A stretch of DNA of 64,000 bases. Origin: Citreicoccus inhibens. GTDB lineage: Bacteria > Myxococcota > Myxococcia > Myxococcales > Myxococcaceae. Under the pieces are notes generated by a model. It had not been told where the DNA came from and ran no database searches. It was given only the letters and a program-made list of their open reading frames with translations. Both the position numbers and the translations under genes were made by a program. Shown here piece after piece: positions 23,731 to 32,269 of the stretch (position 1 is the stretch's first letter; each line of letters starts with the position of its first letter). The stretch lies in the NCBI RefSeq assembly GCF_019039035.1, contig NZ_JAHNZT010000014.1, positions 62,001 to 126,000 on the forward strand, in the 5' to 3' direction.

Positions 23731-25851
23731 TTGAAGAGACTGGCACTGCTCGCCGCCTCCTGTGTCCTCGGCACCGCCTGCAAGACGGCGGAGCCCGCCC
23801 CCGAGCCCCCGCGCGCCACCCCGGTGGCCACCGCGCCGGCGTCTCCGCCCTCCGCCGAGGTGGCGATGGCCGATGCGACCAGGCCGGTGCCGCCGGGCCT
23901 GGACCTGGCGGTGATGGACACCTCGGTGAACCCCTGTGACGACTTCTATGCCTACGCGTGCGGTGGCTGGCTGAAGACGACGGAGATCCCGGCGGACCGC
24001 TCGCGCTGGTCGCGCGGCTTCGAGACGGTGGCCGAGCGCAATGAGCAGGTGCTGCGCGACATCCTCACCAGCGCCGCGGCCACCAAGTCCGCGGACCGCG
24101 CCACCGAGATGCTCGGGGACTACTACGGCGCCTGTATGGACGAGGCGGCGCTGGAGCAGTCCATGCCCGCGCTCAAGGCGCAGCTCGCGAAGCTGACCTC
24201 GCTCAAGAGCGCCAATGACCTGGCGAAGACGGTGGCGTGGCTGCACGCGCGCGGCGTGGACTCGCTCTTCCGGATCACCTCGGATCAGGACCTGAAGGAC
24301 GCCACGCTCGTCATCGGCGTGGTGGACCAGGGCGGTCTTGGCATGCCGGACCGGGACTACTACCTGAAGGACGACGCGAAGATGAAGGAGGCGCGCGTCG
24401 CCTACCAGGAGCACGTGAAGAACGTGTTCCTCTTGCTCGGGGACAAGCCGGAGATGGCCACGCGCAAGGCGCAGGGCATCCTGGCCATCGAGACCCGGCT
24501 CGCGGGCGCCTCGCTGTCCAAGGTGGAGCGCCGCGACCCCGAGAAGACCTACCACCGGCTGGAGCGCAAGGGCCTGCAGACGACGGCGCCGGCCTTCGGC
24601 TGGGACGTGTACTTCAAGCAGGTGGGGCTGCCCGAGGGTGACGCGCTCAACGTCGCGCACCCGGCGTTCTTCCAGACGGTGTCCGCCATGGTGCGCGAGC
24701 AGCGCCCGGGCGACTGGGGTCCCTACCTCGCGTACCACTTCGTGGACTCCGTGCGGGACACGCTGCCCAAGAAGCTCCAGGAGGAGTTCTTCCGCTTCGA
24801 GTCCTCGGTGCTGACGGGCGCCAAGGAGGACATCGCGCGGTGGAAGAAGTGCGTGCGCTCCACGGACGCGGCGCTGCCGCACGTGCTGGCGCAGCCGTTC
24901 ATCGCGCGCACGTTTGGCGCGGACGGCAAGGCCACCACCAGCGACATGGTGGGGCAGATCGAGAAGTCCTTCGAGCGCAACCTGGACACGCTGTCGTGGA
25001 TGGACGCGGAGACGAAGGCCAAGGCGCTGGAGAAGGTCCAGAAGATCACCAACAAGATTGGCTACCCGGACGTGTGGCGCAGCTACGAGGGGCTGAAGCT
25101 GGACCGCGCCTCGTTCCTCCAGTCGTACCTGGCCACCGAGGCCTTCGAGCAGGCCCGGCAGCTGCGCAAGGCGGGCAAGCCGGTGGACCGCGCCGAGTGG
25201 CTGATGTCACCGCCGACGGTGAACGCCTACTACAACCCGGCCACCAACGAGATTGTCTTTCCCGCGGGCATCCTCCAGCCGCCGTTCTTCAATCGCGAGG
25301 CCTCGGCCCCGGTGAACTTCGGCGCCATGGGCATGGTGGTGGGGCATGAAATCACCCACGGCTTCGACGACGAGGGCCGCCTCTTCGACGCGGATGGCAA
25401 CCTGAAGCAGTGGTGGACGGACGCCTCGGACAAGGCGTTCCGTGAGCGCGTGGCGTGCGTGCAGCGCCAGTACGACGGCTACACCGCCGTGGACGACGTG
25501 AAGGTGAACGGCAAGCTCACCCTGGGCGAGAACGTGGCGGACCTGGGCGGCCTCAAGCTGTCCTTCGCGGCCATGCAGGCGTACCTGGCGGCACACCCGG
25601 AGAAGGCCTCGGAGGCCCAGGCGTACCGCTTCTCCCCGGCGCAGCAGTTCTTCCTGGGCTACGCGCAGTCGTGGTGCTCGAAGATTCGCGACGCCGCCGC
25701 GCGTCAGCGGGCGCTGACGGACTCGCACTCGCCCGCGTTCCTGCGCGTCAACGGGCCGGTGACGAACCTCCAGCAGTTCCAGCAGGCCTTCTCGTGCCAG
25801 GCTGGCGCGAAGATGGTCGCCCCCGCTGCGAACCGCTGCGAGGTCTGGTAG
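23731..25851 (+). CDS. M13 family metallopeptidase lipoprotein (neprilysin/PepO-like)
   Basis: 706 residues from a TTG preceded by GGAGA; this start gives a signal (MKRLALLAASCVLGTAC) that an earlier ATG would spoil. The core has NPCDDFYAYACGGW near the start, the substrate-binding NAYYNP, zinc ligands HEITH (His539, His543) and Glu600 in GENVADLGGL, and a C-terminal CSKIRDAAARQR and CQAG pair. The family cleaves peptides shorter than about 40 residues. It is anchored or exported and may digest peptides released in predation or development (inference). Confidence 0.95.
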   Translation: MKRLALLAASCVLGTACKTAEPAPEPPRATPVATAPASPPSAEVAMADATRPVPPGLDLAVMDTSVNPCDDFYAYACGGWLKTTEIPADRSRWSRGFETVAERNEQVLRDILTSAAATKSADRATEMLGDYYGACMDEAALEQSMPALKAQLAKLTSLKSANDLAKTVAWLHARGVDSLFRITSDQDLKDATLVIGVVDQGGLGMPDRDYYLKDDAKMKEARVAYQEHVKNVFLLLGDKPEMATRKAQGILAIETRLAGASLSKVERRDPEKTYHRLERKGLQTTAPAFGWDVYFKQVGLPEGDALNVAHPAFFQTVSAMVREQRPGDWGPYLAYHFVDSVRDTLPKKLQEEFFRFESSVLTGAKEDIARWKKCVRSTDAALPHVLAQPFIARTFGADGKATTSDMVGQIEKSFERNLDTLSWMDAETKAKALEKVQKITNKIGYPDVWRSYEGLKLDRASFLQSYLATEAFEQARQLRKAGKPVDRAEWLMSPPTVNAYYNPATNEIVFPAGILQPPFFNREASAPVNFGAMGMVVGHEITHGFDDEGRLFDADGNLKQWWTDASDKAFRERVACVQRQYDGYTAVDDVKVNGKLTLGENVADLGGLKLSFAAMQAYLAAHPEKASEAQAYRFSPAQQFFLGYAQSWCSKIRDAAARQRALTDSHSPAFLRVNGPVTNLQQFQQAFSCQAGAKMVAPAANRCEVW

Positions 25852-25878
25852 GTCCCGGACCATCCAAGGGAGGACGGC

Positions 25879-26127
25879 ATGGGAATCTTGTCATGGCTGG
25901 TGTTGGGCGGTATCGCGGGATGGCTGGCCAGCATCATCAAGGGCACTGACGCCCGGATGGGGCTGTTCGCCAACATCTTCACCGGCATCGTGGGCGCCAT
26001 GGTCGGCGGCTGGGTGTTCAACCTGCTCGGCGGCCGAGGCGTGACGGGGTTCAACCTCTACTCGCTGGGCGTCGCCACGGCGGGGGCCTTCCTCCTGCTG
26101 ACGTTGTTGAAGGCCATCTCCAAGTAG
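25879..26127 (+). CDS. GlsB/YeaQ/YmgE family stress-response membrane protein
   Basis: 82 residues with three hydrophobic segments: SWLVLGGIAGWLASII, IFTGIVGAMVGGWVFNLL and LYSLGVATAGAFLLLTLL. The Gly-rich GGIAGW and GIVGAMVGGW motifs are the signature of the 'transglycosylase-associated' family, small inner-membrane proteins induced by stress. GGGAGG precedes the ATG. It ends 6 bp from the convergent radical SAM gene. Confidence 0.88.
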   Translation: MGILSWLVLGGIAGWLASIIKGTDARMGLFANIFTGIVGAMVGGWVFNLLGGRGVTGFNLYSLGVATAGAFLLLTLLKAISK

Positions 26128-26133
26128 CTCGGC

Positions 26134-27171
26134 TCAGAACAGGCTGAGCTGCGGAGAGGCGGGAGGCTTGCGCTCCGGACGCAGGAAGGTGTCCGGGGCC
26201 GCCTCGGTGATGGCGGACCCGCGGATGCCCAGCCGGCGCGCCGTCGTGTGGAAGAGCTGGTGGATGCTCTGGGCGTAGAGCCCCTCTCCGCGCATGCGGT
26301 GCCGGAAGCGCGAGTCATTCAGCTCGCCCCCGCGCGTCTCGCGGATGCGGTGCAGGACGCGGGCGGCCCGGAGCGGCAGCTTCGCGCGCAGGCGCTCCTC
26401 GAAGACCTCCTTCACGGGACCGGGCAGCCGCAGGAGCGTGTAGTGCGCCCGCGAGACGCCGGCCTCGCGCGCCGCGGCGAGCACGCGGGCGATGTCCTCG
26501 TCATTGAGGCCCGGGATGATGGGCGCCACGGAGACCGCCACGTCGATGCCCGCCTGGCTGAGCCGCTCGATGGTGCGCAGCCGGCGCTGGGGCGAGGCCG
26601 CGTAGGGCTCCATCGCGCGCGCCAGGTCCGGCTGATGGAAGGGCAGGCTGATGCTGACCCAGAGTCGCGCCTCGCGCGCCAGGCGCTGGAGCACGTCCAG
26701 GTCCCGCTCGATGAGCACGCCCTTGGTGATGATGCCCACGGGGTTGCGGTACTCGGCGCAGACCTCCAGACATTGGCGGGTGAGGCGCAGGGACGCCTCC
26801 AGCGGCTGGTAGCAGTCCGTGACGCCGCTGAAGACGACCGTCTCTCCCTTCCAGGACGGGCGCTCGAACGCCTCGCGCAGGAGCTCCGGCGCGCGGGGCT
26901 TCACCACGATGCGCGTCTCGAAGTCCGTGCCCGCGCCCAGGTCCAGGTACTGGTGCGTGGGGCGCGCGTAGCAGTACGCGCAGGCATGGAGGCAGCCCCG
27001 ATAGGGATTGGCGCTCCAATCGAAGCCGACGTCCGGGCTGTCGTTGTGCGACAGCACGGAGCGACTGTGGTCCTCCCACACCTCCAACCGTGAAGGAGGA
27101 ATCTCGTCGAGGTACTCCACCGCGGTGCTCGCCCAGGGGTTGGGCGGGTTGTCGATGGGACGGGCTTTCAC
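26134..27171 (-). CDS. Radical SAM protein (PA0069/Rv2578c-type)
   Basis: 345 residues. The cluster motif CX3CX2C is present (Cys60, Cys64, Cys67 in RGCLHACAYCYAR). Around it, NPYRGCLHACAYCYARPTH and FSGVTDCYQPLEASLRLTR are typical of the SplB-like PA0069/Rv2578c group, whose reaction is unknown. The last residues (SPQLSLF) resemble a beta-clamp-binding peptide (QLSLF), seen in proteins that contact the DNA polymerase sliding clamp. A role in DNA repair is possible but unproven. Confidence 0.88.
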   Translation of the reverse strand: MKARPIDNPPNPWASTAVEYLDEIPPSRLEVWEDHSRSVLSHNDSPDVGFDWSANPYRGCLHACAYCYARPTHQYLDLGAGTDFETRIVVKPRAPELLREAFERPSWKGETVVFSGVTDCYQPLEASLRLTRQCLEVCAEYRNPVGIITKGVLIERDLDVLQRLAREARLWVSISLPFHQPDLARAMEPYAASPQRRLRTIERLSQAGIDVAVSVAPIIPGLNDEDIARVLAAAREAGVSRAHYTLLRLPGPVKEVFEERLRAKLPLRAARVLHRIRETRGGELNDSRFRHRMRGEGLYAQSIHQLFHTTARRLGIRGSAITEAAPDTFLRPERKPPASPQLSLF

Positions 27172-27210
27172 GCCCCTACGGTGTGGCTGAAAGCCCGTTC
27201 AGTCAAGCGC

Positions 27211-28059
27211 TTAGCAGCCCGTGTTGTAGGCGGACAGGAAGAGCGTGCGGTCCGTGGCGTCCACGGTGCCGTTGCCGTCCACGTCCGCGGCCAGCTGGCC
27301 GGCCTGCCACGCGTTGAGGAAGGCGGTGCGGTCCGCGACGTTCACGGTGCCGTTCACGTCGTAGTCGGAGGGGCAGAAGAGCTGCAGGTCGAGCGACCAC
27401 GACGCGGAGGCCGAGCCGTTGCCCTGGCCCTGGGCGTCCACCAGCGCGGAGACGTCACCCTGGAGGGTGTACTGGCCCGCGGGAATCCAGCCGGTGCGCG
27501 TGGAGGAGTCCTCGCCGTCGAGGTTGCCGATGTCGAGCGAGAGGATGGGGTGGGTCGCGGTGATGTCGGCGACGTAGAGCAGGGCGGTGGAGCCACCGAA
27601 CTGGTACGCGCCGATGTACGCGTCCGAGTCCGCCTGCGCGCTGCCCCACACCACGTAGCGCGAGATGCGGTTCACGTTGAAGGTCAGGTAGAAGTCCGCG
27701 TTGCCCTGTCCCTGGCCCCGCGCGGACGGATCCATGGCGACGCCGCGAGCGGTGGCGGAGACGGACGCGGTGATGCGCGAGGCGCCGATGGTGGACTGGC
27801 CCGTGCCGGAGCCATCCGCGTCCACGCGGCTCTTCGAGTCCTCATACTGGGTGTTGGCCTTCAGCACGATGCTGTCGCTGAACGGCGCGAAGCCATGGGT
27901 GCCGTGGGAGTCCGAGTGGACGACGTTCGTGGTGGCATCCACGGCGGAGATGCCGGCGGAGACCGAGCGGCTGCCCTGCACCGGGGTGATGACCTGGGCC
28001 TGGGCGGCGGTGGCGACAACGAGGGGGAGAGCACCAACACACATCGACAGGAGACGCAT
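27211..28059 (-). CDS. Secreted protein with C-terminal dockerin-type EF-hand repeats
   Basis: 282 residues from the ATG at 28059 (GAGGAA upstream), with signal peptide LLSMCVGALPLVVATAAQAQ. The middle (about 25-220) is a beta-rich, Ser/Gly/Thr-rich domain of unknown type. The end has two calcium-loop repeats, DYDVNGTVNVADRTAFLNAW and DVDGNGTVDATDRTLFLSAY, spaced as in a type I dockerin. A cohesin partner is not visible in the window. A longer start at 28116 would add a basic leader without family support. Confidence 0.82.
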   Translation of the reverse strand: MRLLSMCVGALPLVVATAAQAQVITPVQGSRSVSAGISAVDATTNVVHSDSHGTHGFAPFSDSIVLKANTQYEDSKSRVDADGSGTGQSTIGASRITASVSATARGVAMDPSARGQGQGNADFYLTFNVNRISRYVVWGSAQADSDAYIGAYQFGGSTALLYVADITATHPILSLDIGNLDGEDSSTRTGWIPAGQYTLQGDVSALVDAQGQGNGSASASWSLDLQLFCPSDYDVNGTVNVADRTAFLNAWQAGQLAADVDGNGTVDATDRTLFLSAYNTGC

Positions 28060-28145
28060 GCGTTCCTCAGCGGGACTGCGGGGAGAGGCGCGCACCTTAC
28101 GTTGTTTGCCTGACATTTCGGCGTGCCGTCGTTGTCACGATGTGC

Positions 28146-28189
28146 GGGGAAGGAACGCGAACCCGCGATCCCAAGCTTGGGAAGCTCGG
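28146..28189 (-). pseudogene. Degenerate 3' half of a tRNA-Gly
   Basis: Read on the minus strand, this stretch matches the intact tRNA-Gly(CCC) about 160 bp away from the anticodon stem through the T arm. It includes an identical 15-nt anticodon block (28174-28188 versus 28330-28344), GGGTTCG of the T loop, and TTCC. The 5' half and the acceptor pairing are lost, so it is not functional. Confidence 0.6.
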
Positions 28190-28246
28190 GGTCGCCGATG
28201 GGTGTGGGGGCATCCGCGGACCCGCGCGAAGTGGAGTTCCCAGAAC

Positions 28247-28288
28247 GAAAAAAGGCCGGTGGTCCTTTGGAAAGGAACCACCGGCCTT
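28247..28288 (-). terminator. Rho-independent terminator of tRNA-Gly
   Basis: AAGGCCGGTGGT pairs perfectly with ACCACCGGCCTT (28252-28263 and 28277-28288), with an inner CCTTT/AAAGG, and is followed on the minus strand by six T residues. It begins 9 nt after the tRNA 3' end. Confidence 0.9.
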
Positions 28289-28297
28289 CCATTCGTG

Positions 28298-28370
28298 AGC
28301 GGCGGAAGGGATTCGAACCCTCGACCCCGAGCTTGGGAAGCTCGTGCTCTACCAACTGAGCTACCACCGC
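28298..28370 (-). tRNA. tRNA-Gly (anticodon CCC)
   Basis: A full cloverleaf folds from 73 nt. The acceptor GCGGTGG pairs with CCGCCGC (one T-G). The D arm is GCTC-AGTTGGTA-GAGC. The anticodon arm is CGAGC-TTCCCAA-GCTCG, giving anticodon CCC, and the T arm is GAGGG-TTCGAAT-CCCTT. The discriminator is U, as for bacterial tRNA-Gly. CCA is not encoded. It reads GGG codons. Confidence 0.96.
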
Positions 28371-28709
28371 AGAAGTGGGCCGGGTGTACCGCAGCCCTCC
28401 TGGACCGTCAAGGACGTTGCGGCCCTCCCGAGGCGCGACTCTCAGAATCCACGGGCCCTGGACCCGCGGCCTGCTCCGCGCCTTGGCCCCAGGGTGGCAC
28501 GTCATCCAGCGCGGGTGTCCGCTGGCGGACCGAACCTCGTGCGGTCTCGCCGCCGTCGTCAGCGGAGTCCGGGGCGCGTGTGAACCGCATGGGTCCCGAT
28601 ACATGGCTCATCCGCATGTCTTGCCATGGCTTTGAAAAGACTCTCACAGGCTGCAATGGCAGGAACCCCGGCGTTCCTCGCTGTCTGGGGTGCGTGATAT
28701 TGGCGACGC
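28371..28709. other. Intergenic region between tRNA-Gly and a lipoprotein gene
   Basis: 339 bp. Apart from the predicted tRNA promoter (28383-28411) I see no ribosome site followed by a coding-like frame, no repeat and no clear promoter for the lipoprotein gene that starts at 28710. Confidence 0.5.
28383..28411 (-). promoter_or_regulatory. Predicted sigma-70-type promoter of tRNA-Gly
   Basis: On the minus strand TTGACG (28411-28406), a 17-bp spacer and TACACC (28388-28383), 12 nt before the tRNA 5' end. The -35 box is good and the -10 box is poor. Confidence 0.45.
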
Positions 28710-30200
28710 ATGCGAATGAACAGGCGATGGCTCGCGGTGGCGTTCTTGGGAATGGCGCTGGGGTGGGGCGCCTGTGGTTCGGATGCGCCCTCGCCCGGCG
28801 CGGGCTCACTCCCGGATGGCGGCACGGATGCGGGCGTCTCGGGCGGTCCTGGAGGGGGTGACAGCGGCATCGATGCCGGAAACACAGGCGGAGCCGACAG
28901 CGGCGTGGACGCTGGAAGCACGGGCGGAAGCGATGGGGGGACGGACGGAGGTACGACCGTCGACCCCGCACTTGAACAAGGGGACGGCGTCTCGCGTGAG
29001 ACCGCCACGGTGGGCGGAGTCTCGGTGGACCGGTACACGTGGACGGACGCGCAGGGGCGTCCGCGCACCGTCTCGCTGAAGCGCGAGTCGGCGTCGAGCC
29101 ACGGCGGCTATGCCGTTCAGCTGACCTATCAAGTGAAGTCCGGCGCGAGCTGGCGCACCGTGACGGTGGATGGCACCACCGGGGGCGAGCGTGGGTACGG
29201 TTACTTCGTGGCCCATGAGCTGTATCGGAGCTTCGACAATGGCTCGTCGGGGACCCTCGCGGGGCTGCATGGCGAGGACGACTCGCCGCTGGGCGTGGGC
29301 TTCGCGGTGCAGGGGACGCACTCGGCCATCAGCGCGGGCTCGACCTCCATCAGCCATACCTTCACCCAGCGCTATCCGAAGTGGGGCACGCGCGTGGCCA
29401 TGGCGGATGTGACCGCGACGACTCCAGCGGCCGCGAGCGCGCACCAGAAGTTCCTGGTGCCGGTGAGCATCCGCTGGGTCTTCCAGAAGGGGATGGACTT
29501 CCCGCGCATCGACACGCGGGTGGACTTGAGCGAGGCGACCGCGGGACAGCTCTCCTTCGACATGCGCGGGCCCTACGGGGTCGTCGAGTTCGCGGACTCG
29601 GACGTCAACGCGCCGCTCAACAATGTGCAGTGGGGCGATGCGCGCGGCCACTTCACCACGCTCGCGCCCGCCGCGGGCTCACTCACCACGCAGGCGAACT
29701 GGACCTGGAACGAGCCCATTGGCACCGTGCGCAAGTACCACGCGCTGCTCGCGCGCCATTCGAGCACCGGAGTGCTCTATGAAATCGGCCTCGTGGAGAT
29801 GAAGCTCGGCGCGGACACGGGGCTGGTCCATGGCGTGTACAGCGACAACAACGGCACGACGAAGGCCGCGTCCGGTCACGCGCTGCTCAGCGCGGGCTTC
29901 TCCGAGGGCGAGTGGTCGTATCAATCCGCGCAGTACAGCGGCCTGACCACCGCGTCTCCCGCCACGGGGAAGAAGTTCGCGTGGGGAACGAGCCCGTTCT
30001 ACGGCTCCTCGCTCTCCACGGTCTACTTGAGCTCCGACTTCAGCACCCCCATCGCCGCGTTCCCGGCGTCGAAGCTCCTGACGTCACGGACGTGTCTGGT
30101 GCTCGGCGTCTCCACGTTCACGGACGCGAGCCCGAAGTCGCTCACGCGTGTGACGGCGGAGAGCGCTTCGCCCAGCTGCGCGACGGCCGAGCCGCTCTGA
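28710..30200 (+). CDS. Lipoprotein of unknown function with Gly/Asp-rich linker
   Basis: 496 residues. A signal with lipobox (LGMALGWGAC, Cys22) is followed by a 60-residue linker of GGTDAG/GGADSGVDAG repeats and then a beta-rich domain (about 85-496). Segments such as YGYFVAHELYRSFDNGSSGT, IRWVFQKGMDFPRIDTRVDL and WTWNEPIGTVRKYHALL resemble large beta-sandwich carbohydrate-related proteins, but I cannot name the family. The linker style is typical of myxobacterial surface lipoproteins. It converges on the PPC-repeat lipoprotein gene. Confidence 0.82.
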   Translation: MRMNRRWLAVAFLGMALGWGACGSDAPSPGAGSLPDGGTDAGVSGGPGGGDSGIDAGNTGGADSGVDAGSTGGSDGGTDGGTTVDPALEQGDGVSRETATVGGVSVDRYTWTDAQGRPRTVSLKRESASSHGGYAVQLTYQVKSGASWRTVTVDGTTGGERGYGYFVAHELYRSFDNGSSGTLAGLHGEDDSPLGVGFAVQGTHSAISAGSTSISHTFTQRYPKWGTRVAMADVTATTPAAASAHQKFLVPVSIRWVFQKGMDFPRIDTRVDLSEATAGQLSFDMRGPYGVVEFADSDVNAPLNNVQWGDARGHFTTLAPAAGSLTTQANWTWNEPIGTVRKYHALLARHSSTGVLYEIGLVEMKLGADTGLVHGVYSDNNGTTKAASGHALLSAGFSEGEWSYQSAQYSGLTTASPATGKKFAWGTSPFYGSSLSTVYLSSDFSTPIAAFPASKLLTSRTCLVLGVSTFTDASPKSLTRVTAESASPSCATAEPL

Positions 30201-30254
30201 GTGGCCACCGTGCCTCGCGCCCCGGGTGGAAGTCCGGGGCGCGGGGCTCCCGTG

Positions 30255-32117
30255 CTACTCCGCCTCTTCGACGGTGAGCTGGTACGAGTCCTGGAAATTG
30301 GCCTCGCGGTTCTTCGCGTCGCGGACCTCCAGGATGTAGACGCCGGGCTCGGCGCTGTAGCGGATGACCTCGGGCTGATCTCCCTTGGCGCGGTCCGCCG
30401 TCTGCACCAGCGACAGCTTCCCGTCCGGCCCCATGCGGTGCAGGTACAGGCCCACGTCCACCTTGAGGATGCCCAGCAGCGTGGCCTTCAGCGACGTGCG
30501 CACCGGCCGGTCCGACAGGTCCAGCCGGAAGTAGTCCACGTCCTTCACGGGATACACGGTGCCGCGCACGGCCTTGCCAGGCGTGAGGTCCTGCGCGCGG
30601 TCCGGGGTGTTGTTGGGCTCGCGCTCCTCGCTGCCGTTGTCCGGCACGGTGGTGACGGTGATGCGGTAGGGCTGATCCGGGTTCTCGAAGTCCTTCACCC
30701 ACTTGCCGTCCACCTTGCGCGACGCGCCTTCCACCCGGAAGTAGCAGGTGTCGTGGCAGGCCACGTTGTTGAGGCGCTCGGGCTCCTTCACCGCGCCGTC
30801 GTTGGCGCGCAGCAGCACCGTCTCCGCCTTGCCGTCGCCCTGGGGCGGCTCCACCATGGACAGCACGAGGTCCAGCCGGTCCACGCCCGTGACTTCGACC
30901 TTGGCGAGCACGGGCTCGCGGGTGCGCAGCACGAAGTTGTCCACGTCACCCTTGGGCGACAGGAAGCCCTCGCGGTAGCCCGAGCCGCCCAGCGGCGTGG
31001 CCTTGAGCAGCTCGTCGTTGGGCTCCAGCTCCGCGTGCGCGCCCGCCTCTTCCTGGGACACGGTGAGCGTGTAGGGGCGCTCCGCGTTGAACGTGCGGCG
31101 CGCCTCCTTGCCCGTGCCCACCCAGCCGCTCTTCACCACCACGTAGACGACGCGGTCCGTGGCGCGCACCCCGATGTTGCGCAGCGCGAGCGCCTCGCCT
31201 TCCTTGCCGCGCAGGCTGAACAGCGTCGCCTCCGCCGCGGAGAGCACCGACAGCTCGGGGCGCACGCCCTCGATGGCGGACAGTTCGATCTTCAGCGCGA
31301 CCGACGGAATCTCCGGCTCCACCGCCGGGCCCGCGTCCACGGCCTCCGCCACGGCTCCCGCGTCCTCGCCGGGCGTGCCCTCGGGCGCGGGGGCAGGGGG
31401 CTCGCCTCCCGCGAAGGTGCCTTCGGTGGTTGGGGCGGGAGCCGCCTCGGTGGGCGCGACATCGGGCGTCGTCGGCGCGGCGCCGCTGTCGAGCGCGGGC
31501 GGCGGCTCGGTGGCGCCGGGCGGCCCGGGAATCTCCACGCGGTACCAGTCCTCGTCGCCCGCGTGGCCGATGAAGGCCGTGACCGGCTGGCCCAACGAGA
31601 GGGCGACCGCGTCCACGGCCCTATCGTTCGGCTCGTGCTCCTCGCCGTCATTGGGCGCGCGGAACTTCACCTGAAGCGTGTAGGCCCCTCCCACGCCCTT
31701 GCGCGAGGGCGCGATGCGCACCCACCGCTCGCCGTCCACGTAGAGGTTGGGGAAGCGCTCGCCCTTGCCGTCGCCCTCGCTGTTGACGCTGGCGAGCCGG
31801 TTGCGGTCGCGGTCGTAGACCTCCAGCGTGATGTCTCCGCCGGGCAGACCCGACACGGACACATCCGCGATGCGTGGCGCGGAGGGCGCCAGCCGGTACC
31901 AGTCCTCGTCGGCCTTGTTGGGCTCGGCGGTGAGGCCCGCGGTCACCTGGCTGTCGCGGGTGAGGGTGAGGGCCTGCTCCGGCCGCTCGTTGGGCTCCTG
32001 CTCGGTGAGTTGCGCGGGACCCGTCTCCAGGACGCCGGCATCGGGTACGGTTGCCGCGTCCTTCTTGCAGCCGACCATGGTTGCGGCCAACACGCAGACC
32101 CAGCCCCAACGTCTCAT
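30255..32117 (-). CDS. Lipoprotein with about four pre-peptidase C-terminal (PPC)-like domains
   Basis: 620 residues from the ATG at 32117 (GGAGAA upstream). The lipobox is MVGC (Cys17). Four repeats each open with EPN: EPNERPEQALTL, EPNDRAVDAVAL, EPNDELLKATPL and EPNNTPDRAQDL. Each continues to a D-x-D-[WNY] block (DEDWYRL, DEDWYRV, DVDNFVL, DVDYFRL), the core of PPC beta-sandwich domains. A Pro/Ala/Glu-rich linker (about 205-270) separates repeats 2 and 3. No enzyme domain is present, so it is likely a binding or structural surface protein. Confidence 0.87.
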   Translation of the reverse strand: MRRWGWVCVLAATMVGCKKDAATVPDAGVLETGPAQLTEQEPNERPEQALTLTRDSQVTAGLTAEPNKADEDWYRLAPSAPRIADVSVSGLPGGDITLEVYDRDRNRLASVNSEGDGKGERFPNLYVDGERWVRIAPSRKGVGGAYTLQVKFRAPNDGEEHEPNDRAVDAVALSLGQPVTAFIGHAGDEDWYRVEIPGPPGATEPPPALDSGAAPTTPDVAPTEAAPAPTTEGTFAGGEPPAPAPEGTPGEDAGAVAEAVDAGPAVEPEIPSVALKIELSAIEGVRPELSVLSAAEATLFSLRGKEGEALALRNIGVRATDRVVYVVVKSGWVGTGKEARRTFNAERPYTLTVSQEEAGAHAELEPNDELLKATPLGGSGYREGFLSPKGDVDNFVLRTREPVLAKVEVTGVDRLDLVLSMVEPPQGDGKAETVLLRANDGAVKEPERLNNVACHDTCYFRVEGASRKVDGKWVKDFENPDQPYRITVTTVPDNGSEEREPNNTPDRAQDLTPGKAVRGTVYPVKDVDYFRLDLSDRPVRTSLKATLLGILKVDVGLYLHRMGPDGKLSLVQTADRAKGDQPEVIRYSAEPGVYILEVRDAKNREANFQDSYQLTVEEAE

Positions 32118-32269
32118 CAGGTTCTCCTCCGCACGGTTCGCCTTCTTTTCCCTGGGGTGACCGGGTGTCAAGCACCCCCAACCCGGGGCCGGGCGCTTTC
32201 ATCCCTCCCTGCGGGGCGCGGGGGCCCCGGATTGGATCCCCGCGCCGGGGGCGATCCAAGATGCGGCCC

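Noticed and set aside
26132-26149. Small hairpin GCTCAG...CTGAGC between the GlsB-like and radical SAM genes, considered as a bidirectional terminator.
   Set aside because: Only 6 bp, no T-run on either side, and it overlaps the radical SAM stop codon.
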